Source of the DNA: Amycolatopsis sp. WAC 01376
GTDB taxonomy: Bacteria; Actinomycetota; Actinomycetes; Mycobacteriales; Pseudonocardiaceae
Reading direction: 5' to 3'
Assembly (NCBI RefSeq): GCF_003947415.1
Contig: NZ_QHKL01000012.1
Location: 108,088-172,087 of the forward strand
DNA: 64,000 nt
Part shown: positions 33,968 through 42,779 of the stretch, one piece after another
How positions within the stretch are numbered: the first letter of the stretch is position 1
How the letters are laid out: each line of letters opens with the position of its first letter
Position numbers and translations under genes: made by a program
The notes under the pieces: generated by a model
What the model saw: only the letters and a program-made list of their open reading frames with translations
Databases searched by the model: none
What the model was told of the DNA's origin: nothing

Positions 33968-34406
33968 CGTCGAAGACCAGGTCCGGGCGCTCCCAGGTGA
34001 TCTTCGGCGGGCTGGGCGGCACGACCCCGACGCGACGGGCGCCCATCCGCTCGTAGAACCCGGCGGCGGGCGGATGGGAGACGACGCGGATCTCGGTCAT
34101 GCCCAGGTCCGCGGCCTGCTTGAGCATATGCTCGACCAGCCACGCGCCGATGCCCGTGCCCTGTGCGGAATCGGCGACGAACAGCAGGTCCAGCTCGGCC
34201 GGGTACTCGATGAGGCTGTAGAAGCCGACCACGTCACGCTGCGCGTGGGCGACGAACGCGGGATGGGTGGCGAGGTAGTCCTCGGTGACCCGGTAACCCT
34301 CGAGGATCGACGCGTACTCCCCTTGATAGGCGGCCGATTCGTGCAACAGCGCTGTCACCCTGCCTGCGTCGGAAGCGCTTGCCCTGGAGATGCGGTAGCT
34401 CGTCAC
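33945..34406 (-). CDS. GNAT-family N-acetyltransferase
   Basis: A 153-residue acetyltransferase. ISRASASDAGRVTALLHES at the start, ELDLLFVADSAQGTGIGAWLVEHML carrying the acetyl-CoA pyrophosphate loop (GTGIG), and AAGFYERMGARRVG at the C-terminus are the usual GNAT motifs. The acceptor substrate is not predictable. It overlaps the end of the WYL gene and is divergent from the MDR reductase gene. Confidence 0.88.
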   Translation of the reverse strand: MTSYRISRASASDAGRVTALLHESAAYQGEYASILEGYRVTEDYLATHPAFVAHAQRDVVGFYSLIEYPAELDLLFVADSAQGTGIGAWLVEHMLKQAADLGMTEIRVVSHPPAAGFYERMGARRVGVVPPSPPKITWERPDLVFDVKSPPRG

Positions 34407-34438
34407 GAGCGCAGCTTAGAACGTCACACCGACAGTTC

Positions 34439-34466
34439 TTGACCTCCACCTATCTGGAGGTATGAA
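34439..34466 (+). promoter_or_regulatory. Promoter with an inverted repeat in its spacer, upstream of the MDR reductase
   Basis: TTGACC (34439-34444), 16-bp spacer, TATGAA (34461-34466). acctcca/tggaggt (34442-34448, 34455-34461) forms a 7-bp inverted repeat covering the spacer, the placement expected for a repressor or MerR-type site. Confidence 0.4.
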
Positions 34467-34506
34467 GCTGAACGCGGTCAACTGGGGAACGAACTGGAGG
34501 AACGAG

Positions 34507-35418
34507 ATGAAAGCGGCCGCGTTCACGGAAGCCGGTGGCCCGGAAGTGCTCCGGGTGCTGGAGCTGGAGGAGCCGCACGCCGGGGCGGGAGAGGTCCGGG
34601 TGCGGGTGAAGGCGGCGGGCGTGCAGCCGTACGACGCGGCCGTGCGGGCGGGCTGGGAACCCGCGGGGTTCGAGCTGAGCTGGCCGCGTGTCCCGGGGAA
34701 CGAGTTCGCCGGGGTCGTCGACGAGGTCGGTCCGGGGGTGACCGGCCTCGTCGCCGGGGCCGAGGTGCTCGGCTTCACCGCCGTGCAGGCGTACGCCGAG
34801 TACATCGTGGTGCCCGCGGAGAACGTCACGCCGAAGCCGGCGGAGATGCCGTGGGAGGTCGCGGGCGGCTTCACGGCGGGGACGCAGACCGCCTACCTGG
34901 CGCTGGACGGCCTGCGGGTCGCCCGTGGCGAGACGTTGCTGGTCCATGGGGCGGCGGGTGCGGTGGGCACAGCCGCGGTCCAGCTCGCCGTGTTGCGTGG
35001 GGCCAGGGTGATCGGGACGGCGAGCGAGGCGAACCAGGATTACGTCCGCTCGCTCGGCGCCGAACCGGTGGTCTACGGCGACGGCCTCGCCGACCGGGTG
35101 CGTGCCCTCGCGCCGTCCGGCATCGACGCGGCGCTCGACGGTGCGGGCGGGGTCGCCTTCGACCTGTCGCTGGAGCTGGTCGGGAACCCGGACCGCGTGC
35201 TCACCCTGGTCGAGCACGCCCGCGCGCCCGAGGCGGGAGCGCGAATGGTCACCGGGACGCGGTCGGCGGAGCGGCTGGGGATGCTGGCGTCGTTGTACGC
35301 CAAGGGGGAACTGCGGTTCCTGGTGCGGCGGACGTATCCGTTCGGCGAGGCCGCGGCGGCGCATCGGGAGATCGAGACCGGGCACGGGCGGGGCAAGGTC
35401 GTGCTGACCTTCCCGTGA
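34507..35418 (+). CDS. NADP-dependent MDR/quinone oxidoreductase-like protein
   Basis: A 303-residue zinc-free medium-chain reductase: MKAAAFTEAGGPEVLRV, VKAAGVQPYDAAVRAG, PGNEFAGVVDEVG, and nucleotide-binding LLVHGAAGAVGTAAVQLA. No structural or catalytic zinc cysteines are seen. It would reduce quinones or enones with NADPH. The ATG at 34507 has ggagg at 34496-34500; an in-frame ATG at 34462 overlaps the -10 element and is rejected. Convergent with the pst genes across a hairpin and repeat region. Confidence 0.88.
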   Translation: MKAAAFTEAGGPEVLRVLELEEPHAGAGEVRVRVKAAGVQPYDAAVRAGWEPAGFELSWPRVPGNEFAGVVDEVGPGVTGLVAGAEVLGFTAVQAYAEYIVVPAENVTPKPAEMPWEVAGGFTAGTQTAYLALDGLRVARGETLLVHGAAGAVGTAAVQLAVLRGARVIGTASEANQDYVRSLGAEPVVYGDGLADRVRALAPSGIDAALDGAGGVAFDLSLELVGNPDRVLTLVEHARAPEAGARMVTGTRSAERLGMLASLYAKGELRFLVRRTYPFGEAAAAHREIETGHGRGKVVLTFP

Positions 35419-35452
35419 GCCTCGTTCCGGCTGCGGTTTGATGCCGGGTCCG

Positions 35453-35507
35453 GTCCGTGAAGGCCTCCTTGAGGGATCCAGAGTCCCTCAAGGAGGCCTT
35501 CACGGAC
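35453..35507. terminator. Perfect 24-bp-arm hairpin, RTGAAGG class
   Basis: 35453-35476 (begins gtccgtgaaggcctcc) and 35484-35507 are exact complements with a 7-nt loop tccagag; 34 bp after the MDR stop. Confidence 0.72.
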
Positions 35508-35526
35508 TTCGGTGATCGCCACGTTC

Positions 35527-35682
35527 GCCCCACCGGCACCAGTGGTCACAGCAGTGGCGCGTGAAGGCCCCCTTCCCTCGGCTCAGCCGAGGAAACTCGA
35601 CCTTCGCACCTTGCCGAGGTACATGAAGGACCCCTTCCTGTACCTAGGCGCAAGGAAGGGGTCCTTCATGTACTCAGGCGGG
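35527..35682. repeat. 156-bp exact direct repeat, copy 2
   Basis: Identical to 13065-13220. Flanking bases differ immediately outside these limits. It lies between the convergent MDR reductase and pstS genes, 29 bp before the pstS end. Carries the same half palindrome plus complete hairpin as copy 1. Confidence 0.85.
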
Positions 35683-35710
35683 GTAAGGGCGCTGGTGCCG
35701 AGCCTCACGC

Positions 35711-37240
35711 TCACCGCAACTTCCGAACCACCCCGCGCATCACGAGCGGCGCGACGATCGCCACGAAGAGCACCAACGCTGCCCAGCCCCCGAAGCCGCC
35801 GAAACCGCCCTCGTCGTAAGCCGCCGGTGCGGCCTCCCGCCAGTTCTTCGAGCCGCCGCCCGCCGACTCTTCGTCGGGGTTGGCCGTGGCGGTCGCGGTC
35901 TTGTCGCCGGTGGCCGGGCCGGTGCTGGGCCCGGCGGAGGTTTTGGGACCCGAGGTGCCCGCCTTGGGTTTGCCGTCCGGGTTGATGATCCCGCCGGTCA
36001 CCAGCGGATCTGGCGGGCTGGCGGCACCGGCGCCCAGGCTGCCGTGGAAGGTCGGGTTGCCGCAGTTGCCCGCGTTGAGCTGCTTCGCCGGTCGCCCGGT
36101 GAGTCGCGCGTTGGAGTTCATGATCTCCTGCGACAGGTTCGGCGGCAGCGGCGAATAGCCGATCCGGGCCATGTTGATCTGGCCGTCGCAGGCGACGTGC
36201 TCGAGGAACGCGGTCATCGTGTCGGTCTTGCCCGGGTCGCCGTAGCCGCCGCGGCAGGTGTCACGGCCGCTGGTGCACGGCATCATGACGTACGAGTACG
36301 CCGAGATCGGGTACGACTTCGGATCGGTGTTCGAGTAGACCTTGTCCAGTTTCTGGCTCAGGTCCGGCCGCAGTTCCGCGTGCTTCAACGCGGCAGCGAT
36401 GTTCTCCGCGTAGGGCTGCGTGTACTGGCCCGCGCCGTTCTGCACCCACGCCGCCGGCACCTTGTAGAGCTGGGCGTAGGCGAATTCGTCGTAAGCGATG
36501 GAGAACGGGATGCTGCCCGAACCCACGGACTTCGCGATCTGGTCCGAGTCCGCGAGCAGCCGGTACCACTCGGCGTCTGGCCCCTGTCCGGGAAGCTGGA
36601 TGGGACGCACACCCGCTGGCAGGTTCCCCATGCCGTTCCCGATGTTGCGGGAGACGAACCGGTTGTAGGCGGCCGGTGCGGCGTGGGCGATGAAGTCGTA
36701 GAACAACGCCGTCGTCCCGGACTGCCCGGTCCGGCCGACCAGCGTGATGGGCTGATCGGGCAGCGGCTTGCCGCCGTTGGTCGCGGTGATGGCCGGATCG
36801 CTCCAGCGGGTGATGTCCCGGCTGAAGATGCGGCCGATCACCTCCCGGGTGAGGTGCAGGTAGTCGACGCGCTTCCCGCCCTGGTCGGTCACGTTGTACA
36901 TCACGGCGACCGCGCCCGCGACGTCCGGGACGTACTGGTAGCCGCGGGTCTGCGCGGAAAGTCCGCCACCACCGGCCGCGATGAGCGAGGACACCTCGGC
37001 CTCGGTCCCGCCGAAGTCCACCGTCCGGTCGCCGTACTGGTTGACCCCGGCGGGGGAGTTGGTGGCCGAGTAGTTGACCGGGATACCGCGTGACGTCGCG
37101 CCGTTCTGCCAGTCGTTCATCGCCGGGCCCACGTAGCTGGAGCCGGAGCCGGTGACCCTGGACAGCGCCGCGGCGCCGGGAGTGATCACCAGCGACAGCA
37201 ACACCGTGACCCCGCCCAGCGCGGCCAGCCGCCGGATCAT
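35711..37240 (-). CDS. pstS: Phosphate-binding protein PstS-like, C-terminally membrane-anchored
   Basis: A 509-residue exported binding protein. Signal peptide LAALGGVTVLLSLVITPGAAA; phosphate-loop motifs GSGSSYVGPAMNDW, TVDFGGTEAEV, RDITRWSDPAI and VGRTGQSGTTALF are those of PstS. A low-complexity Ser/Thr/Gly/Pro stretch follows from about residue 425, then GGWAALVLFVAIVAPLVMRGVVRKLR, a C-terminal membrane anchor; most PstS proteins are lipoproteins or soluble and about 370 residues. The ATG overlaps the pstB stop. Being last in a C-A-B-S order is unusual. Confidence 0.88.
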   Translation of the reverse strand: MIRRLAALGGVTVLLSLVITPGAAALSRVTGSGSSYVGPAMNDWQNGATSRGIPVNYSATNSPAGVNQYGDRTVDFGGTEAEVSSLIAAGGGGLSAQTRGYQYVPDVAGAVAVMYNVTDQGGKRVDYLHLTREVIGRIFSRDITRWSDPAITATNGGKPLPDQPITLVGRTGQSGTTALFYDFIAHAAPAAYNRFVSRNIGNGMGNLPAGVRPIQLPGQGPDAEWYRLLADSDQIAKSVGSGSIPFSIAYDEFAYAQLYKVPAAWVQNGAGQYTQPYAENIAAALKHAELRPDLSQKLDKVYSNTDPKSYPISAYSYVMMPCTSGRDTCRGGYGDPGKTDTMTAFLEHVACDGQINMARIGYSPLPPNLSQEIMNSNARLTGRPAKQLNAGNCGNPTFHGSLGAGAASPPDPLVTGGIINPDGKPKAGTSGPKTSAGPSTGPATGDKTATATANPDEESAGGGSKNWREAAPAAYDEGGFGGFGGWAALVLFVAIVAPLVMRGVVRKLR

Positions 37241-38082
37241 CCGAATCGCCCGTTCACGTAGTCGAAGGTGCGCTCGTCCGACGGCGCGTTGAAGATGGTG
37301 TCCGTCGGACCGTGTTCGATCACCCGGCCGGGTTCGTTCTCGGCCGCGAGGAAGAACGCGCAGTGATCCGAAACCCGTTGGGCCTGCTGCATGTTGTGCG
37401 TGACGATCACGACCGTCACCTCGTGCCCGATCTCGGCGATGGTCTGCTCGATCCGCCGGGTCGACGTCGGGTCGAGCGCGGAACAGGGCTCGTCCATCAG
37501 CAGCACGTTCGGCTGCACGGCCAGCGATCGCGCGATGCAGAGCCGTTGCTGCTGCCCGCCGGACAGCGCGCCGCCGGGGGAGCTCAGCCGGTCGCGGACC
37601 TCGCGCCACAGCCCGGCTCGTTCGAGGCTCTGCTCGACGAGCGCGTCCTTGTCACCGCATTTGACGCCGGCGAGCTTCAACCCGGCCAGCACGTTGTCGC
37701 GAATGGACATCGCCGGGAACGGGTTGGGCTTCTGGAACACCATGCCGATCCGCAGCCGCACCTGCTGCGGACGCGTCCCGTCGGCGTAGATGTCCTTGCC
37801 GTCCAACAGGACCTCACCGGTCAGCGACGCCGACGGCACCAGCTCGTGCATCCGGTTGAGGATGCGCAGGAAGGTCGACTTGCCGCAGCCGGACGGGCCG
37901 ATGAGCGCGGTCACCTCTTTCGCGGGCATCCGCAGCGATACCCCTTCGAGCACCAGCCGCTCACCGAACCAGGCGCCGATCTCGCGGGATTCGAGTTCCG
38001 CCGCGCCGGGCGGCGGACCGCCGGTCAGTGCCACCAGCGGGCGCGCCGGACTGTCCACGTAGGACACTTCAGTGTCGGTCAC
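37237..38082 (-). CDS. pstB: Phosphate ABC transporter ATPase PstB
   Basis: A 281-residue ATPase. Walker A GPSGCGKST, the PstB-specific FLRILNRMHELVP, Q-loop FQKPNPFPAMS, signature LSGGQQQR and Walker B VLLMDEPCSALDP are all intact, with VTHNMQQAQRVSD. An N-terminal extension of about 30 residues (VALTGGPPPGAAE) precedes the core. It energises phosphate import through PstCA. It is coupled by 4-bp overlaps to pstA upstream and pstS downstream. Confidence 0.96.
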   Translation of the reverse strand: MTDTEVSYVDSPARPLVALTGGPPPGAAELESREIGAWFGERLVLEGVSLRMPAKEVTALIGPSGCGKSTFLRILNRMHELVPSASLTGEVLLDGKDIYADGTRPQQVRLRIGMVFQKPNPFPAMSIRDNVLAGLKLAGVKCGDKDALVEQSLERAGLWREVRDRLSSPGGALSGGQQQRLCIARSLAVQPNVLLMDEPCSALDPTSTRRIEQTIAEIGHEVTVVIVTHNMQQAQRVSDHCAFFLAAENEPGRVIEHGPTDTIFNAPSDERTFDYVNGRFG

Positions 38083-39215
38083 CGGTTCTCCTGTGTCTTG
38101 ACGGTGGTTCTCTTCGCCTTGCGCTTGGACCGGTCGCGGCCCACCACGCGGGCGATCGCGAACAGGCCGAAGATGAGCAGGATCAGCACGAGCGCGCCGA
38201 CGTAGCCGCGCTGCTGGACGTTCTCCAGCGGCTGTTTGATGAAGCGGTAGATGAACAGCGGGATGCTCTCCTGCGGATCGGAGAACGGGTTGGCGTTCAT
38301 GCCGAGCGCGCCGAACGAGGTGAACAGCAGCGGCGCGGTTTCACCGGCCACCCGGGCGATGCCGAGGATCACGGCGGTGGTGACGCCGGTTCGCGCGGTC
38401 GGGAGTACCACCGACCACACCGTCCGGGCCCGGCTCGCGCCGAGTGCCAACGACGCCTCGCGCAGGCCGTCCGGGACCAGGCGGAGCACGACGTCCACGG
38501 TCCGCGTGACGGTCGGCAGCATGACCATCGTCAAGGCGAGCGTGGCCATCATCCCGTTGTAGCTGAACAAGCCCACCCCCGCCTGGATGCCCGGGATGAT
38601 CAAGGCCGCGTAGACGAACAGACCGGCCACAATGGACGGAAGGCCGCTCATCGCGTCGACCATGATCCGCACCGGACGGCGGAACCGTGACCGGGTCTCG
38701 TTCAGGAAGACGGCGGTGAGCACGCCCAGCGGGACGACCAGGACCAACGTCAGCGCGGTCTGCTGCAAGGTGCCGATGACGGCGTGCAGGCCGCCGGTGT
38801 CGGTCACCGGATCCGTCGGCGCGACCGTGGACATGTCGTGGGTGAAGAACGCCAGCCGCAGATACGGCGCGCCTTCCGCGACGATGTAGATCAGCAGGGA
38901 CAGCAGCGGCGCGAGGAGGATCAGCGCCCCGCTGACGACGACGGTGGAAACCAGCCGGTCCGACGCGGCGAGTTTGCCCAGCCGGTCGCGGGTGACCAGG
39001 TAGAGCATCGACAGGTACAGCAGGTACGCGACGATCAGGTCGGCCAGCCAGCCGGGAGAATCCAGCAGCAGATGCATGACGAACCAGGTGAGCAGCGTGG
39101 CCGACACCGCGCAGCCGAGCGCCGCGAGCCGGTCCTGCCTGGTCGTCTCCGACGGACGGCGTTTGACGAGCTTGCGCGGGGAAGGGGTGACCGGCGGAGT
39201 CAAGGTCGTGGTCAC
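38079..39215 (-). CDS. pstA: Phosphate ABC transporter permease PstA
   Basis: A 378-residue integral membrane protein. GVLTAVFLNE, MSGLPSIVAGLFVYA, LGASRARTVWSVVLPTARTGV (the EAA-like coupling loop) and GIARVAGETAPLLFTSFG identify PstA. About 90 N-terminal residues with two extra hydrophobic segments precede the usual six-helix core. The start is GTG at 39215, overlapping the pstC stop as GTGA. Confidence 0.94.
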   Translation of the reverse strand: MTTTLTPPVTPSPRKLVKRRPSETTRQDRLAALGCAVSATLLTWFVMHLLLDSPGWLADLIVAYLLYLSMLYLVTRDRLGKLAASDRLVSTVVVSGALILLAPLLSLLIYIVAEGAPYLRLAFFTHDMSTVAPTDPVTDTGGLHAVIGTLQQTALTLVLVVPLGVLTAVFLNETRSRFRRPVRIMVDAMSGLPSIVAGLFVYAALIIPGIQAGVGLFSYNGMMATLALTMVMLPTVTRTVDVVLRLVPDGLREASLALGASRARTVWSVVLPTARTGVTTAVILGIARVAGETAPLLFTSFGALGMNANPFSDPQESIPLFIYRFIKQPLENVQQRGYVGALVLILLIFGLFAIARVVGRDRSKRKAKRTTVKTQENR

Positions 39216-40201
39216 GCGTCCACCCCCGCGCCCGAACGGCTCCTGGAGATGATCACCGACGCGGTGAAGTTCGTCGCCAGGGTGAAGACGAACAGCACCA
39301 GGCCCGCGGCCATCAGCCCGGACAGCGCGAGCCCCGACGCGCCGGAGTTGTTGGCGATGAACCCGGAGATCGTCGCGCCGCCGAACTGGAGGACGTGCTT
39401 CGTGATCTCCGGAACCTGGGGCAGCAGCAGCGAAACCGCGATCGTCTCGCCGAGCGCGCGGCCGAGCCCGAGCATCGAGCCACCGATCACGCCGCCTCGG
39501 CCGAAGGGCAGGACCACCGTCCTGACCATTCCCCATCGCGTGCTGCCCAGCGCGAGCGCCGCCTCCTTCTCACCGGGCGGCGTCTGCGCGAACACCTCCC
39601 GGATCACCGACGTCGTGATCGGGAGGACCATCAGTGAGACCACCAGACCCGCGATGAACATGGACTGGATGTACAGCGCGTTCTCCTTCGACGAGAACAA
39701 CGGGAACCAGCCGAGGTTTTCGGTGAGCCACAGCGAGACGGGCACGATCTGCGGGCCGAGGAAGGCGAATCCCCACAGGCCGTACAGCAGGCTGGGGATC
39801 GCGGCGAGCAGGTCGACGAGCCCGGTCAGGAACCCGCGGATCCGCCCGCTCGAGTACTCGGTGATGAACAACGCGGCCAGGATGCTCAGCGGGACCGCGA
39901 TCAGGATGGCGATCAGCGCGACCACGATGGTCCCGTAGAGCAGGCCGAGCACGCCGAGGACACCCGAGGCCGGATCGAACCGGATCGTGGTGAAGAAGCC
40001 GAAACCGCTGGCCTCGAAGGCCGACCCGGATCGGTAGACGAGGAAGAAACCGATGACCACCAGGATCGCCAGCATGGTCAGCCCGGCGCCGGTGGTGACG
40101 CGGCGGAAGGCGCGGTCGGCCCGTGACAGGACTTCGGTGATCACCCGCCGTACCGGGGTTCCGGGTGGGGGCGGGTCGGGCCGGGGTGGCGCGATGGTCA
40201 C
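39212..40201 (-). CDS. pstC: Phosphate ABC transporter permease PstC
   Basis: A 329-residue permease: LLYGTIVVALIAILIAVPLSILAALFITEY, LLAAIPSLLYGLWGF, ALGSTRWGMVRTVVLPFGRGG (coupling loop) and GRALGETIAVSLLLPQ are classical PstC motifs. The GTG at 40201 follows gaaggaagg. First gene of the pst operon, with a 217-bp divergent region to the secreted binding-protein-like gene. Confidence 0.95.
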   Translation of the reverse strand: MTIAPPRPDPPPPGTPVRRVITEVLSRADRAFRRVTTGAGLTMLAILVVIGFFLVYRSGSAFEASGFGFFTTIRFDPASGVLGVLGLLYGTIVVALIAILIAVPLSILAALFITEYSSGRIRGFLTGLVDLLAAIPSLLYGLWGFAFLGPQIVPVSLWLTENLGWFPLFSSKENALYIQSMFIAGLVVSLMVLPITTSVIREVFAQTPPGEKEAALALGSTRWGMVRTVVLPFGRGGVIGGSMLGLGRALGETIAVSLLLPQVPEITKHVLQFGGATISGFIANNSGASGLALSGLMAAGLVLFVFTLATNFTASVIISRSRSGAGVDA

Positions 40202-40291
40202 GGGCGGCCTTCCTTCGTGTTGGCAAGTAAAGGAGTTCAGGGCACACCACGTCGCCCCTCGATGCGGCCAGTATGTGGTGCCCGTGGCAGG

Positions 40292-40313
40292 GAAAGGTGT
40301 CCACCCGGGGAAC
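40292..40313 (-). promoter_or_regulatory. Weak candidate PHO box upstream of pstC
   Basis: On the minus strand two adjacent 11-mers GTTCCCCGGGT (40313-40303) and GGACACCTTTC (40302-40292) loosely resemble the actinomycete PhoP repeat (GTTCACC-like). Several mismatches, so this is only suggestive. Confidence 0.25.
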
Positions 40314-40418
40314 GCCCGACGGGGCGTTTGTGAATCAGTGCGGCAGACGGTCCGAGCCGGTTGACCCCGAACGGGTGACTCGTGGACGTTGGATCCCGTG
40401 AAATCTGGGGAGTCGTCC

Positions 40419-42779
40419 GTGTTCCTGGTCCGGGCGAGACGAGCCGGGGTCGTGCTGATCTGCGGGATACTGGCGGTCGCGGGTGTGTCCGTCCCCGCCG
40501 CGCAGGCGCAGGCGCCCGCGAATCCGCCGTACAAGCTCAAGACCGAGCCCGCCGACCTGTCGGCGGTGCAGAACGGCGATCCACTGCGGATCACGCTCTC
40601 GGGCCTGCCCAAGGGGGCGAAGGCGAAACTCGTCGTCTGCCCGAAGGATGTGCCGGACAATCTCATGAAGAAGGTGTATGTCCCGCCGTGGAGCAAGGAC
40701 AGCACGCTGCTCACCCGGGTGCAGGCCTACTGCCAGGACGAATTCGGCGACGAATTCACCGGCAAGGCCGCGGGAATGCAGTCGATGGAAAGGGTGCGGA
40801 GCAGCACGACCGGCGACATCGTCTTCGACACGACGATCCCGCGCGGTACCTTGCGCCCGCATGCGGTGGCCTGGGATCCGCTTTACACCACTTATGAAAA
40901 AGCGGTGAATCCCGGCGACAAATTCCCGAAGGTGCCGTGGGCGGACAATCCCGTCGTCGTCGATCCGGTGACCGGCGCGAAGACCAGAAGGCAGTTCTCC
41001 TTCACCTGTGACGAGAACAATCCGTGCACCGTCACGATCCAGATCACCGCACAGGACGCCGCGGGCAAGACGGTGACCTGGGTCGACGAATCCCTCAAGT
41101 TCACGCCGTACCTGCCGGGCATCGGGGTCAAGGGCTGCAAGGGGATCGGCCGGAACACGCTCAACGCCAGCATGCCGGAGCGGCTCGGCCGGACCGCGGT
41201 CGCCTGGAACCAGGCGCTGTGCGCTCCCACGCGATCCGACCAGCCCACCAACATCGTGAGCGAGACCGAGGACATCGGGCTGACCGCGTTCGACAAGGGC
41301 GCCTCCGATCTCATGATCACCGGCAGCGGGAACGCGCTGGCCGCGCAGTCCGTGCGGTCCAGGGAATACGTCCCGGTCGGGATCAACGCGGCGGTGATCG
41401 CCGCGGTCGGCTGGTCCCCGACCGACGTCAACGACGGGGGCAGCCCGCTCAATTCGAAGTTCACCGGAGCCCTGTCCTTCGCCTACGACGAAGTGGCGAA
41501 CATGTTCACGAAGGGCGGGCAGGTCCCCGACGCCGAGGGGCGCGGCGGCATCTTCAAGAACGGTTCCCCGCTGGTCACCAGGAATCCGGCGCTCGCGGCC
41601 ATCAAGGACGGCCAGCCCGCCGGGGTGATCGCGGTGAACGCCCGGTCGGGTTACGGCGGCAACACCGACTTCTTCGGCGCGACCGGGGAGTCCGGACCGG
41701 GCACGGTCCCGGTCACCCTGAGCCGGGCCCTCGTCCGATCGGCACCCGGAGCCTGGGTCTTCCCGGAGAAGGGGAAGCGCTACTTCGGTGACCTGGACGG
41801 GAAGTCACCGGGGGTGATCACCGACCTGAACGCGCTGGACCCCGGCGAGTTCCGGATCAACAACGTCGACGCGAAGACCGGTCAGCTGTCGGTGCGCAAG
41901 ACCGTCGACAACGCCGTCGTCGGCAGGGGCGCGGACTGCGCCGGCGGCTGCATGAACTGGGTGATCACCGACCTCGCGACGGCGACGGTCAACCGCTGGA
42001 CGCCGGTGGCGCTCCCGGACGGCAAGGGGAACTTCGTCGCGCCGACCGAGCAGAGCCTGCGGCTGGCGGCCGACGCGATGACGATCGGTCCCGACGGAAC
42101 GGCCGAGACCGGCACCGTTTCCCAGGACGGCGCGTACCCGCTCACCTTCGTCGAGTACATGGCCGTTCCGATCAACCCGTTGATCGACGCGAACTGTCAG
42201 CCGATGAAGGAGAAGCAGGAGCAGCTGAAGTCGTTCGCCGGCCTCGCGGCCGGATTCGGGCAGGCGCTGCTTCCTCCCGGAATGGTCCGGTTGAGCCCCG
42301 GGCTGGCCGCCACCGCCGGCGAGCGCATCGGCAAGATCGGTACCGGAACCGCCGAAAAAGCCTGTCAGGAAAAGGAAGAGGCGAAGAACCCGCCGCCGCC
42401 GGGCGCGACCGGTGCAACACCGGCCGCCAATTCTTCCTTGGGCGGCCCCTCCGGGGGACCCGGTTCGTCCGCCGGCACGCCGGTGGCGGCCGCCACCGGA
42501 CCGGCGCCCGCGGTCGCCCCGTCCCCGGAAAGCGTGGCCGCGGCGAAGAACCTCGCCGAGTCGATCGACATCCCGAAGTTCGCGGGCGCCGGCGCGCTTG
42601 GTGCCCTGATTCCCCTGGTGGCGCTGGTGATCCTGGCGACCTTGCCGTCCGCGACGGCGTACCTCGCGGCCGGACGGCCGGTGCCGTCCTGGCTGACCAG
42701 GGCGCTGGCCGGGATCGGTGCCGCGTTCGCCATGCTGTTGGCTCTCCTGCGCCGTAAGCCCTCGGGTGGCGTGGCGTGA
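40419..42779 (+). CDS. Large secreted PstS-like protein with C-terminal membrane anchor
   Basis: A 786-residue exported protein. Signal sequence AGVVLICGILAVAGVSVPAAQAQA; about 190 residues resembling an Ig-like or beta domain with paired cysteines; a central binding-protein-like region (GASDLMITGSGNALAAQS, ALSFAYDEVANMF, AYPLTFVEYMAVP) as in PstS relatives; a Pro/Ala/Gly-rich linker; a transmembrane helix (GALGALIPLVALVILATLP) and a second hydrophobic helix near the end. GTG at 40419 is chosen because GGGGAG (40407-40412) sits 6 bp before it. Coupled by ATGA-type overlap to the pseudo-sortase gene. Substrate unknown. Confidence 0.75.
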   Translation: MFLVRARRAGVVLICGILAVAGVSVPAAQAQAPANPPYKLKTEPADLSAVQNGDPLRITLSGLPKGAKAKLVVCPKDVPDNLMKKVYVPPWSKDSTLLTRVQAYCQDEFGDEFTGKAAGMQSMERVRSSTTGDIVFDTTIPRGTLRPHAVAWDPLYTTYEKAVNPGDKFPKVPWADNPVVVDPVTGAKTRRQFSFTCDENNPCTVTIQITAQDAAGKTVTWVDESLKFTPYLPGIGVKGCKGIGRNTLNASMPERLGRTAVAWNQALCAPTRSDQPTNIVSETEDIGLTAFDKGASDLMITGSGNALAAQSVRSREYVPVGINAAVIAAVGWSPTDVNDGGSPLNSKFTGALSFAYDEVANMFTKGGQVPDAEGRGGIFKNGSPLVTRNPALAAIKDGQPAGVIAVNARSGYGGNTDFFGATGESGPGTVPVTLSRALVRSAPGAWVFPEKGKRYFGDLDGKSPGVITDLNALDPGEFRINNVDAKTGQLSVRKTVDNAVVGRGADCAGGCMNWVITDLATATVNRWTPVALPDGKGNFVAPTEQSLRLAADAMTIGPDGTAETGTVSQDGAYPLTFVEYMAVPINPLIDANCQPMKEKQEQLKSFAGLAAGFGQALLPPGMVRLSPGLAATAGERIGKIGTGTAEKACQEKEEAKNPPPPGATGATPAANSSLGGPSGGPGSSAGTPVAAATGPAPAVAPSPESVAAAKNLAESIDIPKFAGAGALGALIPLVALVILATLPSATAYLAAGRPVPSWLTRALAGIGAAFAMLLALLRRKPSGGVA

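Noticed and set aside
40202..40418. Clear PHO box for the pst operon
   Set aside because: Only two loosely matching 11-mers were found; kept as a low-confidence site, not as a finding.
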